A stretch of DNA of 64,000 nt from Kalaharituber pfeilii (GCA_015179045.1 WHUZ01000117.1:82433-146432), one strand, 5' to 3'. Shown: positions 1 through 10,927, numbered from the stretch's first letter. Notes: generated by a model not told the origin, from the letters alone. Numbers and translations: made by a program.

Positions 1-1508
1 AGTGGCTAGCGGAATTGAATGGCGGTTGTGACGAATGATTAATAACATTACAGTATAAGACCAGCCGTTCACGTGCAGCTCTAGCCAACGGGATAATAAT
101 GGACTACCTTCCACTTCTGTCAGGGTATACATACGCACTCGCCCAGCAGCAAGCTCTGCACGAATCCTATGGGCAGGCTTCAATCGTGATGCCCAGTTTT
201 CATTCTGCTTATTACTACCTCTACACCGGCGGAAGTCTACTAGTATATCCACAATTCGAATCACGGGTCGAAATACCCCTTGCACGAGTTTATCGTATGA
301 ACTGAGGTCAGGCATGCGCGGTCTCGAATGGGTCTTTTCGCTTAGTTGACTCCGCCAAGAAGTCTCCGCGCAGGGCGAGGTAGCTTCTGATTCGGACTGG
401 AGTCAGAGGTTATGGTTAGATCTTGAGATTAATTAGAATAAATTGTGTACTCTCTTAGCTTTTAGAGCTGTTATAATTACAATTCCGCGCAAACCACCCC
501 ACCTGGCAGCAACCACTTCATCTACGGTACCTTCCTCTCTGAGATATCATTTACCAGTAATTTCCCACGTCTAAACCTGATTCTCAACGTCACCGGTTAG
601 AAAATTCATTGGTGGAATGAAGTTTAACGCCAGAACAAGACCTGCCACTATCCTTCCATTTCATTTGTTCTGCCTTTGTACGGAGTCCATCAATCCTGCT
701 CGGCTCCTTCACAACGAAAGCCACCGAATGTAGATGGCACAGCCACCATTACAGGAATGAATTGAGTTCAACAGAGCCTAGTGTACATAGCCGAGACTAG
801 CGCAAGATTAGACATCAGCGTACGTAGCTATAGAATTTGCAACTAAGTATTTAACATTCAACACCCACTAGTTTGGCGACTATGCCAGCTACCCTCCACA
901 TATTGATTTTGGTCGCATTTGGCTGGAGCTAGTTTCGGATCATTTGGTCTCAAACTCAGCTGAGAGAGCGAAATACCCTTTTTGAAAATCAAGTGACGCA
1001 GAAAAAGGAGAGAATATAACAGTTGTCGACAAAGCAGTAACTGGGAATAATGTAAAAAACGAGGCCAGTTAAGAGAGAAATAGCCGAATGCATTTTGGCA
1101 TAATACCGTAAAGCTGTGCGATCAGGGCTTTTCTATTTTTATAATAATTGTTTATTAGCATGACTGATACATGGTCCAGTGGGCTATGCCAATGGCTGAA
1201 TCAATAAGGAAATAGTACTGTTACTTAGTACCACGGAATATCGAATGACTCCTCAAGTGAGCCCCTTGGTACATTTGATGTGGTCAACAATTTAGAGCTC
1301 CAGATAAGTCACTTGCGATTTTACTGCATGGCAGGACCACAAGGGAACGAAACAGTCACATGGCAAAAGAAAACGCCCACCTTTGCATAATCTTTGGGCC
1401 TGTGTGCATAATCTTTGGGCCCTGTGCTTAATTAAGACATACACGCGGGTGTCTTAGACATAAAGGCGCTTAGCTAGGTCTCACAACATTGCGCTAAATT
1501 GGGAATTC
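1..1508. other. intergenic, no gene seen
   Basis: I see no convincing coding region on either strand. The longest open frame (99-305) has no recognisable domain and no neighbouring splice signals. A short direct repeat (gcataatctttgggcc, two copies) lies at about 1385-1422. Confidence 0.5.
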
Positions 1509-1516
1509 TGAGCCAG

Positions 1517-1520
<4 letters not shown>

Positions 1521-1553
<33 letters not shown>

Positions 1554-1593
1554 TCATGTGACCCCACTTGCAGCTGTTCGCCATGGCAGGGCC
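1521..1593 (-). mobile_element. LINE-tail insert, family B
   Basis: On the minus strand this is the family B tail (ccctgccatggcgaacagct and about 20 more bases) followed by a long poly(A). The target duplication tgagccagagat occurs at 1509-1520 and again at 1594-1605, so the insert boundaries are exact. Only about 40 nt of unique sequence is present, with no coding potential. Duplication plus poly(A) indicates target-primed reverse transcription. Confidence 0.85.
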
Positions 1594-1726
1594 TGAGCCA
1601 GAGATGATTCTCAAGATTAGAGGATAGAAAAATATAAAGTTGACTCCTAAAGGGGACCGGAAGTCAAGAAAAAATCTACAGCCACCTACAGGTAACTGAC
1701 AGCCGAATTTACAAAATCCTGCAATA

Positions 1727-2045
1727 ATGTCAACTCAAACTGCTGACTCCTCAGCCAATACTGCCAGCACTTCTGCCTCCAGTGCCGCCTCTTCTACCTC
1801 CAGTGCTGCCTCTTCTACCATCACTGCTGCTCCTAAGAAGCAGATGACCGACTTTGAAAAAGGTCAAATTGTCCTTCTGGACCAAGAAGAGTTACCGTAT
1901 TAACTCACTTAAGAGGTAAACACAAACGCGCGCTATGGTGGTCTTGGCAAGTCTCTTAGCGCCCAGTGCGCATGTATTACGCACGAGCACGCCGAATTAC
2001 CGCGATGCTAACCTCAACACCACGGAGACTGATAGTTACGTGACT

Positions 2046-2092
<47 letters not shown>

Positions 2093-2730
2093 CAATATTG
2101 TACAAAAGCGCGCGCTAGTGCGCCTGAAGTTCTGCCAAGACCATACTAGCGTGCGTTTGTGTTTTACCTCTTAAGTGAGTTAATACGGTATCATTTCAAC
2201 AGATTACAAATCAAATAGGTTGGCCTAAGAGTACTATTCGAGATTTTCTTAAGTGTTACAAGGAGTGAGGCACTGCTGAAATGTGCCTAAGAGTGGAAGA
2301 CCAAAAAAGCTAAATGAGAATGTTATGGACTCTATCACTGCTTTACTTGATAGTGACCCTCTCTCTCAAAGCTCTCTGACCCATCTCTATCAAAGCTCTC
2401 TCTACAGGAACATTTAAAGGAAATCTAGACATCAAAATTGACTCCTGAACCCTCGATCAGAACCTCCGGCTTAAGGGCTGTCGGAAGTGGAGAGCTAGAA
2501 AGAGACCTAAATTAACTCCTATCCATGCTGCAGCGAGGTTAGCTGGGGCCCTGGAAAGAAAGGATTGGGCGGAAGAAACCTGGGCAAAGTATGTTTGGTC
2601 TGATGAATGCAATGTTGAGAGAAGTAATGGTGGTGCGAAGTGGATATGGAGGAAGAATGGAGCGGAGCGATATGCAGTGGATCCTAGCCTTATTGGCGTT
2701 AGTGGTGGCAATACCGCGTATGTAGGTCTA
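1727..2730 (+). pseudogene. Tc1/mariner-type transposase relic
   Basis: A degraded cut-and-paste transposase gene. From the ATG at 1727 an Ala/Ser/Thr-rich leader runs into KKQMTDFEKGQIVLLDQEE. The frame is then cut by a MITE at 1895-2188 and resumes as QQITNQIGWPKSTIRDFLK, which is the helix-turn-helix start typical of Tc1 transposases. After several stops and frameshifts, about 2580-2690 encodes WAKYVWSDECNVERSNGG and a WIWRKNGAERY segment. This matches the family's conserved region around the second catalytic aspartate (SDE motif). No intact frame survives, so it cannot be active. Family assignment is firm; the end coordinate is approximate. Confidence 0.8.
1895..2188. mobile_element. MITE with about 50-bp TIRs and TA duplication
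   Basis: A 294-bp element flanked by TA (1893-1894 and 2189-2190). It starts ccgtattaactcacttaag and ends with the near-exact reverse complement; the inverted repeats extend about 50 bp, through a segment reading gtcttggca. It contains a run of more than 40 adenines at about 2047-2089. It sits inside the transposase relic and so is younger than that gene. A second family member lies at 53746-54548. TA target and length suggest a Tc1/mariner-mobilised MITE. Confidence 0.85.
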
Positions 2731-3130
2731 AGACATCAAATTATACAAATTTAGGTGGGCGTTTTCCTTTGCCATGTGACTGTACACGCTAAGTTAACAA
2801 ATACATCATTGGTCATACAATTCCGATTTGAGGATCACAGCATGATATGGGCGATTTCCAAGTGAAGGAGGTGTCAGATACGTGTCCTTGCATCTCCTGG
2901 GGCCTAAATGTTCCCAGCGAGGAAGCCGGGCACAAATATATCATCAAAGCAGTGGTCATGGGCGAGGACATAGGATAATACCATGCCGTGGTTCTTCTGG
3001 AGGACGACTGTAATTGGTTGAGCCGGGGACTCCAATGATGTTTAAGTTCGTAGGTAAGACTGCTTCAACGAAGGGAGTTTCACTTTCCCGTATAATACTT
3101 TATACGAGCAAGTATCAAATTGAATGTTAC
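2731..3130. other. intergenic, no gene seen
   Basis: No coding signal or repeat boundary is recognised between the transposase relic and the hAT element. Confidence 0.4.
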
Positions 3131-3396
3131 ATGAACGTTAGTGAGCGGCACGAGCTAGCCCGAGCCGAGCTGGAGGGTTTAGATACATGAAGGATAATAA
3201 ACGGAAAGATAGATAACGGATAAAGAAATAAAATGGAGAGCTGGCCAGCCTTGATTACATGATATTGATAACTAATCTAAGCTATTCTACAGCTTTATCC
3301 TCCTCACCGCTATCTGTGAAATTCAGTATTTCCGTCTAAAAAGTTGAATGACACCTTCATGAGTTTCGTTATAGTGTTTCAGAATATCTCTATATA

Positions 3397-3693
3397 CTTG
3401 TATACCAGCATAAATACCGGAACACCAGGGGGGTGCCGACAGGGGTATGGGCTAGGGAACAACGCCAGTTTTTGAATTGAATGTTCAGGAGGTAAATATA
3501 TGAATTACTGTGACTCCATTTGTATGTCCTCCATTAGCAACAATTTCGGCAGCCATACGTCTAGGCATGCTTTCTAGAAGATAAAGAAAACTATCTGCAC
3601 TCAGCGAGTCCCACAGCTTCCTACAACACACAGACCACTTCTCCACCCCTGCCGACAACCCCTGGTGTTCCGGTATTTATGCTGGTATACAAG
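3397..3693 (-). mobile_element. Tc1-type deletion derivative keeping transposase C-terminus
   Basis: A 297-bp element with about 45-bp inverted repeats (cttgtataccagcataaata at the left) and TA on both sides. On the minus strand, about 3640-3485 reads WDSLSADSFLYLLESMPRRM, then AAEIVANGGHT and a stop. This matches the C-terminal tail of Tc1 transposases (family pattern: a SMPRR motif then a GGHT-like end). It is therefore an internally deleted Tc1-like element rather than an anonymous MITE. It is nested in hAT-1. Confidence 0.8.
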
Positions 3694-3944
3694 TAGTACG
3701 AGCTGAGATTTTCTGAGCTTTGGGGTTGCAATATTGGAGGAGCTCTAGAAATGATGTCTTTTTACTAGTTTGATTGGTGAATTTGTTGAGATAAGAAAGC
3801 GGCAAAGGAGTTCACGATACTGTGTTTCAGAAAAGCCCTCTCACTTTGTTGGAACCATCATGTCAGATGGTATTTGTCGCTTCAATTCTGTGGCGTGGCT
3901 AGTGGGCGCCACAAGTTCTGACAGGTGAGTATTTTCCTCAGCTG

Positions 3945-4196
3945 TCACTTCCGAAAATGGTGAAGTAACATGGATGTGGTTGTTGTACAGCTTTTGACTT
4001 GCCAAGTCTTGGAACAATGCATACATAAAATTTCGTGCTCATTGTCTAATATTTTTCGCCGCACAATCATACATCTTTCATACAGGTAACTATGATGATG
4101 AGAGTTCAAAACAGTATGCTGATCTTTAATTGAAGAATATAGACCAGCTGGCCTGGCAAGAAAGGCATCACGAATTGATGTAGAATTGGTTGTCAT
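3945..4196 (-). pseudogene. BED zinc finger of hAT transposase (fragment)
   Basis: An 83-residue frame starting MTTNSTSIRDAF. It contains a BED-type finger: CMHCSKTW gives the first two zinc-binding cysteines and LLHHF carries the histidine part. BED fingers form the N-terminal DNA-binding domain of hAT transposases, which fits its place inside hAT-1. The catalytic RNase-H-like and dimerisation domains are absent, so this is a remnant. A homologous copy with an in-frame stop lies at 21542-21830. Confidence 0.75.
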
Positions 4197-4293
4197 ATTG
4201 ATAAATTGCTAATATAGGATAAGGAACAAGAATCTTAAAGTGTCTCGAAGCATAGTATGAGACTAACTATGAGTCTCAAAGTCTTAATATTTG

Positions 4294-4354
4294 CCCTGCC
4301 TTGGCGAACAGCTGCACGCAGGGTCATGTGATATAAAAAAAAAAAAAAAAAAAA
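4294..4354 (+). mobile_element. LINE-tail insert, family B
   Basis: A 61-bp insert, ccctgccttggcgaacagct followed by about 25 nt and poly(A). The 15-bp duplication aagtcttaatatttg is at 4279-4293 and 4355-4369. The proposed terminal stem is perfect here (CCCTGC with GCAGGG). Confidence 0.9.
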
Positions 4355-4668
4355 AAGTCTTAATATTTGGGTAGTAGTAAAGAGAAAAGATAGAATAGAG
4401 AGGACTATATATACACTCTTAAAATGCGCAACTTACCTTCTAGAGACCTTGGAGATATTAAATTTAAAAGACTTGATATACATCTATTATAATTGAACCA
4501 CTTTTGATATTTATAGAAGTTGTTGGCAGGTTGGAATGAGCTCTGAGTCTCTAATTTAGTGCCATATTAGGTATTTACAGTTTATGAAACCCTGCACTGA
4601 CTGAGCATTTTAGCGAACTGTCAAGAGAAACACTAGCGTAATCTTGGCTGTCTCAAGCTCGACCCAGA

Positions 4669-4739
4669 TTAGCCTGTCTCCGGGCTATGAGGGCTTGCCC
4701 AGGGACCCTGCCATGGCCAAGTGCTACAAGCGGGGTTAT

Positions 4740-4769
<30 letters not shown>
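4669..4769 (+). mobile_element. LINE-tail insert, family B, longer copy
   Basis: A 101-bp insert flanked by agctcgacccaga (4656-4668, 4770-4782). It has about 35 nt upstream of the usual family B start (ttagcctgtctccgggctat and on). This shows family B is a truncated 3' end of something longer, not a complete element. Confidence 0.85.
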
Positions 4770-4770
<1 letters not shown>

Positions 4771-4843
4771 GCTCGACCCAGAGCTCGAGCTCATTTTAGG
4801 CCAGCTCGAGCTGGTTCGGCTCGTGCCGCTCACTAATGAACGT

Positions 4844-5466
4844 CAAACGAATACTCGTGATACTGTAGCTTCTATTGCGCTGTAAGATAGACAGAAAGTA
4901 GTGGTTGTCACTGAACAACTGGGAATGAGTACCAGAAGGTACCAGAGAAAATACGCCAACCAAACTAGGCAGGTGTCGTGAGGTACCCCTCTTACCCTTG
5001 CGAAATTTATTGGTAAGTAATCTGAATTACCACGAATATGTCACAGAACATTGCATACGCATATCAGCTTTACGTGCAAACATGCCCTCTCCAAGTCAAC
5101 GAACAGTAATACAACAGGCGCTTACGAGTGACATAAATGCTATCATGACACTTATGATTTTTAATTCAGATTCAGACTCCAATTTATATTTGAAGAAAAT
5201 TGATGTGTGATGAAGACATAAATGTGAATAGGATATGTGTACTGTACGTTATTTGTGTTTGTACATACGCACTGAATGTTTGACGTGAAGCGGGAGCAGG
5301 TGCTGCATATGGTGCAAAATAATGCGGGTGTATACAGAAAGTACCAGAGAAAATACGCCGGCAGGTGTCGTGAGGCACCCTTGTGAAATTATTAGTAAGC
5401 TAAGAGCGCCTCAGTTAGTAGTGGTAGTTGTTCGTCGACAACTCACCTAAGATAGTGCATGGAAGC
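4844..5466. other. intergenic with degenerate repeat
   Basis: No gene seen. The segment gtaccagagaaaatacgcc plus a nearby caggtgtcgtgaggyaccc occurs twice (about 4938-5015 and 5341-5400). The ends carry an imperfect inverted repeat around ttgttcgtcgacaact, and related sequence is at about 54601-54660. This suggests an eroded MITE. Confidence 0.4.
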
Positions 5467-5520
5467 GAAAGTATTGGAACAGCTGACTAATGCGCTAGTC
5501 AGCCGTTCTAATACTTTCTG
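5467..5520. repeat. near-perfect hairpin, transposon-end relic
   Basis: About 23 bp (gaaagtattggaacagctga and on) is followed after a 6-nt loop by its near-exact reverse complement. Part of the arm recurs near 5846-5876 (ccgttcccatactttttgaa), which suggests Tc1-like terminal repeats rather than a transcription terminator. Confidence 0.5.
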
Positions 5521-5572
5521 AACGAGCGCGTACTTGGCATGGCAAAACATAATTTTAGAGACTTAAGGAATT

Positions 5573-5627
5573 TTTTTTTTTTTTTTTTATATCATTAATC
5601 GCTTGCCGCCCTGTGGGCTATGGCGAT
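5573..5627 (-). mobile_element. LINE-tail insert, family A
   Basis: On the minus strand: atcgccatagcccacagggc, then ggcaagcgattaatgatat and poly(A). The 14-bp duplication agacttaaggaatt is at 5559-5572 and 5628-5641. Unique sequence is about 39 nt. The stem closes with ATCGC paired to GCGAT. Confidence 0.9.
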
Positions 5628-5641
5628 AGACTTAAGGAATT

Positions 5642-6734
5642 GCAGAGGCATGAAAAATGAACTTGAAAAAATGATCATTGTGATGTGTACATTTTCACCA
5701 TTGTAGAAGGTGCTACAGGTCTATGGTAAGCCATATTGTCATAAGGCAATGACTGCTGGCACGAAATGAGGGGGTTATATCCTCAGACTGCGGGTTATAT
5801 TGTACAGCATCATGATGTATGCATTGCATAATTTTTACACGTGAGTCAACCGTTCCCATACTTTTTGAACGAGCCGAAGCTCCATAACTGCCTGTTGATT
5901 CCACCAGTAATTTTAGATGATATTTACTTTATCTGGGGGCACAGGAATATGTCGTCCTATCACAATGTGAATGTGTTAATGATAGAAACATGAGCGGCGA
6001 AACAGAACATGGCAATATTGACTGTAGGGGAGATATTGTCACTATCACCATGACTTTGTAACTTGTATGCCCTGAACCATCTGCCTATCCTAATTTGAAC
6101 CTCCAGGCTCTCAGTCCTTTTCCACCAAATAAAAGCTGCCTGTCATCCTGCCCAGCCTCCAGCCTCTCTGTCATTCAAACTCAGTCTGTTCCTCTCCTCT
6201 GCCCGCTGCCTCTTCGCATTCTCATCCCTATCTCCGTCATCACTTCACCCTGGTATGGAAGTTGAGTCCATATTCTTGCTGTCTTATCCGCCTCCTCAAC
6301 CCCCTTTCTGTCTATCTACCCACAATCACTACTACGTCTAACAGATCTCGACTCTCCCTCTTCTCACAGGCCTCCCGGCACATTGTTCTTGCCCTCAGCA
6401 AACATGTCTCGTGCAGCAGCTCCTATTTTCAGCCAAGGAGCTGTGGACTACGTTTGCCACGTTATCTATTGGATGTCCAATGAGATACAAGATGTGATCT
6501 GATTTGCAATGGTTAGATGGTAAATACTGGATATTCTGCTTGCGGCATGTCTCTGGATTTGACACTTGATGGAGACTAAATGGATGGGTAAATAATTCAG
6601 GAAATACTCTAAGACCATTCAATTCGCACTGTGCCAATACAAACCCAACAATGGTCTCAAACCCATGTACTCTCGTAACTACGTCCTCCTAGTGCAGTTT
6701 GCTGATGAACTGTTCTGGTCCGCTTGCAAATCAC
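5642..6734. other. intergenic, no gene seen
   Basis: Short open frames only. A pyrimidine-rich stretch at about 6090-6240 has promoter-like composition, but no gene follows it that I can support. Confidence 0.4.
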
Positions 6735-7255
6735 AGCGTTGATGATGAAATTTCTATTTTTTCTTTCTTCAACTGCACATCCGCAATGTTCCAAAAGGCG
6801 AACAGCACATACTTTATGCAGCGTTCCAATACCTTACGGCCAGCGAGTATTGAAATGTCTTAACTCAGCTACCTTTCTGCTTGTCCTCTCGCAAATCTCA
6901 GCTGAATTTCTATTTTTTCTTTCTTCCAGTGTTCCAATACTTTGCGGCCAGCGAGTATTGAAATGTCTTGGCTAAGCTACCTCTCTGCTTGTCTTTCCGC
7001 AGATCTCAGCGTTGATCATGAACTTTCTATTTTTTCTTCCTTCAACTGCACATCCGCACTGTTCCAAAAGGCGAATAGCACACATGATTTATGCAGCGTT
7101 CCAATACTTTGCAGCCAGCGAGTATCGAAATGTCTTAGCTCAGCTACCTTTCTGCTTGTCCTCGCAACGCACAGCGTTGATGATGAAATTTCTATTTTTT
7201 CTTTCTTCAATCGCAGTATTGAAATGACGTAACTCAGCTACCTTTATGTTTGTGA
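6735..7255. repeat. tandem repeat, about 165-bp unit, four copies
   Basis: Units begin near 6735, 6900, 7011 and 7176. Each contains tttctattttttctttcttc followed, in full units, by gttccaaaaggcgaa, then cagcgagtattgaaatgtct and a ctcagctacctttctgcttg block. Units 2 and 4 have internal deletions of different extent. The overlapping open frames here are products of the repeat. Confidence 0.75.
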
Positions 7256-7689
7256 CAACGTCATAGTTGACATTTTGTATGTCCTCATTAGTTCAAAAAG
7301 TATTCTAACACATAATGTATATGCAATATGCGCCTTTTGGAATGGTGCAGTAGCCAATGATCATGTTGTACTAAGGAATAGTCGTGCCACTCCAACCCTG
7401 TGAGATAGGTACTCGTACTCGCATACAGCACGAATAATCGCTGCGTCGCCTTGTATCGCTCCATAGTCTCGTATCGCTACGATGTGTGTTTCGCTTTCAC
7501 TCAAACCAAGGTCTTGGCATGCGCTAGAGTATGGGGGCATTGCAAATGACATTGGGATATAAAACGGACAAGTTGCCCCCAGCCCGCACTTCTCGTCAGT
7601 AACAAACCCAGGACGCCTCAATCCGCACCCTGAAAGCCCTACAACGGTATCACAATTACGAACTTCACTAAATCTACAGCCTGAACGAC
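7256..7689. promoter_or_regulatory. upstream region of the 7690 gene
   Basis: No gene. The last 120 bp lack ATG codons and end aacgacATGG, a good fungal start context, so they probably hold the 5' UTR and promoter. No clear TATA box is seen. Confidence 0.35.
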
Positions 7690-8137
7690 ATGGAACACAC
7701 CGACGCTAGCTCAACTGCACTTGGTCTTTCTGTACCTGTGTTTGACGGAGCGTATCACAAATGGCTCCTGACCGGTGAGGAACTAGCACATATCGCTGAA
7801 TTGCTGAACGTCGATTGTAAGCCATTTATTCCTTTTCCTTCATTCGCATGCTTATTCACAAAGTACTAATCGACCCTCACTCTCAGCATCGGCCCTCAAT
7901 ATCAATGAGGGCAACATTATGAACCGCGAGCGCGCTGCATGCAACTCGTGTGGTAAATTCTCCGGATTGGACGACTTGGTGCACAATGCCCTTGCGAGAG
8001 GAATTCACACCCCTAATTTTATCATCGATGTTCTCCAGAATGGGCCTCAAAATCAGAGTCCTGGGCATGAGATTCAGTGCTCCAAGTGTGGTGAGATGTT
8101 TTATGGGTCGTTCCGTTGGGCCGGCCGTTGGATGTAA
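7690..8137 (+). CDS. small protein with two CxxC pairs (putative zinc ribbon), spliced
   Basis: Two exons, 7690-7816 and 7887-8137, join in frame to give 125 residues. The 70-nt intron has a GTAAGC donor, a TACTAAT branch-like site and an acceptor ending CTCAG. The ATG at 7690 lies in a good context. Residues 61-64 are CNSC and 107-110 are CSKC. Two such pairs with 42 residues between them usually bind one zinc ion, but I do not recognise the family. The N-terminal 42 residues are acidic/hydrophobic without a signal peptide or membrane segment, so an intracellular protein is likely. It neighbours the oxidase gene at 9111-10927, which runs convergently toward it. The correct splice phase, branch site and absence of stops argue for a real gene; no function is claimed. 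Confidence 0.7.
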
Positions 8138-9110
8138 CAATCATTCGGCAGAGTAAGGTGGCTCGGGTTGTTTGGCTCGGATGGATAAAGGTTGGGTATT
8201 AATATGGGAACTGCCTCGTGGAAGTTTGCTCTTGTAGCAAACAGTTAGTTTCATGCCAGCAAACAATTTCTTTTTGTTAGTTTTGGTTCATTACTTGTGT
8301 GTAACCCTACTGGAATATGATCTCTATGCGGGGCTTGATTCCGTCCTCCTGAGACACCTTCCGTACAGAATACTAGCGAGTTCTTCATTTATTCTCTAAC
8401 TACTGATGACATTGACCGTCAGCGGTAACTCGCATGTAACATGACGTTGAAGTTCATCCCCAGCTCACCTCACATGTGCATATGCATGGGGATCTATGTG
8501 AATCCTATGTCCTTGCCAATCATGCTGAACTCTTGTGCTATCCATCCGTAACCAATTGCATTGTAGAAACTTAACAATTGATCGTTCTTTGGGTAGGTTT
8601 TACCAGTATGTCATGATGACCCTCCCTGGTATTTGAGACATCGCACTAGTAACTAAAGAGGGCAAGTGGACTAGAGAATCCTTCCGTTTTGCGGGTGTTC
8701 TCTTGAGTGGACACATAGAGGAGGTAGCACAAACTGCATCGGCACCCAGAGGCATGCGCCCTCGTGCCAACGCTACAGTCTTGCTGTGGATGACAAGAGA
8801 CAGCTCTCGCACATGGTATTTTAATAGATCTTATTATTGGATATACCAGCCAGTGTTGGCATGTACGGAAATCCGAAAATCTACTGCACTATGACATATC
8901 GCATGCTTTGTCGAATTCACTTGTGCGCGACTTGTCAGGAGTGGAACTATCGTATTGTGGTTTCTGGCTAAGATTCAACTTATCACTAAATCACAACCCA
9001 CCTAGTAGCACGAAGCTCTCCATAAATCTTCACATTCTCACCCTGCTACGCCATTGTCACTCCTGCCCTATTTGTATGAGCCTCACTGCATTTCCCCCAA
9101 CTCACCAGAA
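8138..9110. other. convergent intergenic region
   Basis: This is the shared 3' flank of two convergent genes. No repeat with target duplication is recognised, and short open frames (8600-8894) show no domain. Confidence 0.4.
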
Positions 9111-10927
9111 TCATCCCTCACATTTTTCAGGAATTGCGAGGCGATTTCTCCAATATGGTGTCACGAATACCTATAAATTTGGAACTTAAAGTTAGTAGCC
9201 TGGTCTCACAAAATTGCACCCAACTTGACATTCTGAAGCATACTACATTTGGGACTAAAAATACCTACCTGATGTGGGTCCATCTTTGCCCTAACTTCCA
9301 TCCACGCATCATATTTGCTATACAGTTTCTTGACTTTTGTCCCATAATCATCTGGTGTATATTTGCCCCAATGGCACCTATATTCTCTCGGCGCAAGCTT
9401 CTCCCAATACGGCTGGTAGAACTCCCTCGCTGATCCTCTTTCGTTTGCTGTAAACCATGTTACATCCACGCGTATCATATTTCCATCAAATGAGGGACTC
9501 ATCCAGAAGGGGCTCTTCTTCGCTGCATAAAGTTCGGTGAAGAAGTTACCTATCGCACTGAAATCCGTGTTGAACAAGGTGTTCAAATCGTTCATCACCG
9601 CTTTCGTTTTGTCAATCGGAAACCACAGCTCGGTGAAGGAGACTGGCAAAATTGTGTCAGATATCTCGTTGTCCATCGGCAGCCCTCTCCACCACCAATC
9701 ACAAAACGATTGAGCACCCGGAACGGGAGTGAACAACCCGAGCAATTTTGCGGCAAGTTTCCTGTACAATTCATTGTTGGATTCCAGGAGATTCAGGGCA
9801 ATAAGGACAACACGTGCAGCAGATTGAGCAAGTATGCTGCTCCCACCGATCCTTGGTAACTCCTCGTATTCCTTGATTTCCCGCTGTTGATGGGTGTCGG
9901 GATCAATCACAGAGACACTCTTCGCCTTCCAAACGGTAATCCTGTTAAGGTCTCTTTGTGGCCACCACAACAGGCGGGTATATTGGGTTTTCTCGAGATG
10001 CTCTTTTAGACTTGGGATGTCGGTAGAACCGTCGCCCAGAATGTCAACAGGGCAACCGAGAGCGGGATTTGTAGAAGTCGGGTGGATGGGAGATGTTGTT
10101 TGGGTTCCTTGAATGAAGAAGTTTGGCATTAAGGTAAAGGTCGCACTAGTTAAAATTCCGAACAATCCCATGGACACTCCTGCAGCGTAGAATTCGGGAT
10201 CATTAGAGTCCTTGGTGTACTCCTTGATGTCTCCCAGCCCATTAACGAATCGAAGTCCGACCACACAGTCATGGAGACCATCCTCAAGTGATCCCCCAGC
10301 GGAGCTGGTCATAAGGAAGCCTGCAACAGTCTGGTGCGATATACCCCCTAGATCTGGGAGTGCATATCCCGCTGCATTGATAGTATGAAGGAGGGAGTTC
10401 TCTAATGTTGATGAGGAGTCTTGGGGGTCCTTCCCGAGGTGGCAGCCACCACCAACTGTCACGCGCGCAGGAGCGTTGCTAGTTGGAGGGGTGATATGAA
10501 TACTCCGCAATTTCTTGATGCTCAGGAGGACGGATGATGTAGAGTCATCGATTGAAGCTGCAACAGAGTGGCGCGAGCCGACTACACGGACGATTTTGTT
10601 GGTCTTAAGAGCCTTCTTCACAATATCCTGGACTTCCTGTTCGTTTTCTGGCTCAAGAATGCATGGCTTCGCCGTAGAATGACGTAGGAGCCGTTCATGT
10701 GTGAGTTCGGGGTGAAAGGCTCTACTAGTTAGCGTTTCCGAACTAGCAGTATCTGTAACTAGAGGGGTGAGGAGCTCCTCGATGAGCCTTAGTGATTCGT
10801 TTCGCTGCGATTCGGTTTTCTGGGGGAATTCGTCAATGTCCTGCGCAATCACTTCGCATAGGATGGTTGGGTCACGATCGCAAACGGGGATGTTGTAGAG
10901 GGGGTGGTTTTTTGTGAGCGTTGCCAT
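9111..10927 (-). CDS. FAD-linked oxidase, arabinonolactone/gulonolactone oxidase family
   Basis: Exon 1 is 10927-9269 and exon 2 is 9170-9111, giving 572 residues. The 98-nt intron has donor GTAGGT, a perfect TACTAAC branch site and acceptor TTTATAG. Splicing replaces an open-frame tail with VFVTPYWRNRL and a short end, fitting the usual family end (MDP-x-x-F-x-x-x-Y). Residues 85-260 are a PCMH-type FAD-binding domain. VVGSRHS (115-121) carries the histidine that in this family holds FAD covalently. The C-terminal ALO domain has HWGK at 519-522. Family members oxidise aldonolactones, using O2, as in fungal D-erythroascorbate synthesis. The roughly 85-residue N-terminal extension is longer than in yeast ALO1 and has no clear signal peptide or membrane helix, so the substrate is uncertain. 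No damage is seen. Confidence 0.85.

Larger units (their letters stand above)
3139..4835 (-). mobile_element. hAT element (hAT-1), non-autonomous
   Basis: Ends are tagtgagcggcacgagc at the left and its reverse complement at the right. An exact 8-bp duplication atgaacgt lies at 3131-3138 and 4836-4843, the hAT hallmark. The ends contain repeated GAGCTCG motifs. Inside is a BED zinc-finger fragment (3945-4196, minus) but no complete transposase. It also carries a Tc1 derivative (3397-3693) and two family B inserts (4294-4354, 4669-4769). Relatives: 19287-19606, 21117-23790 and 59929-60994. Confidence 0.9.

Noticed and set aside
5467..5520. Hairpin considered as a transcription terminator
   Set aside because: Part of it recurs in direct orientation near 5850 as a transposon-end-like sequence, and the genome is fungal.
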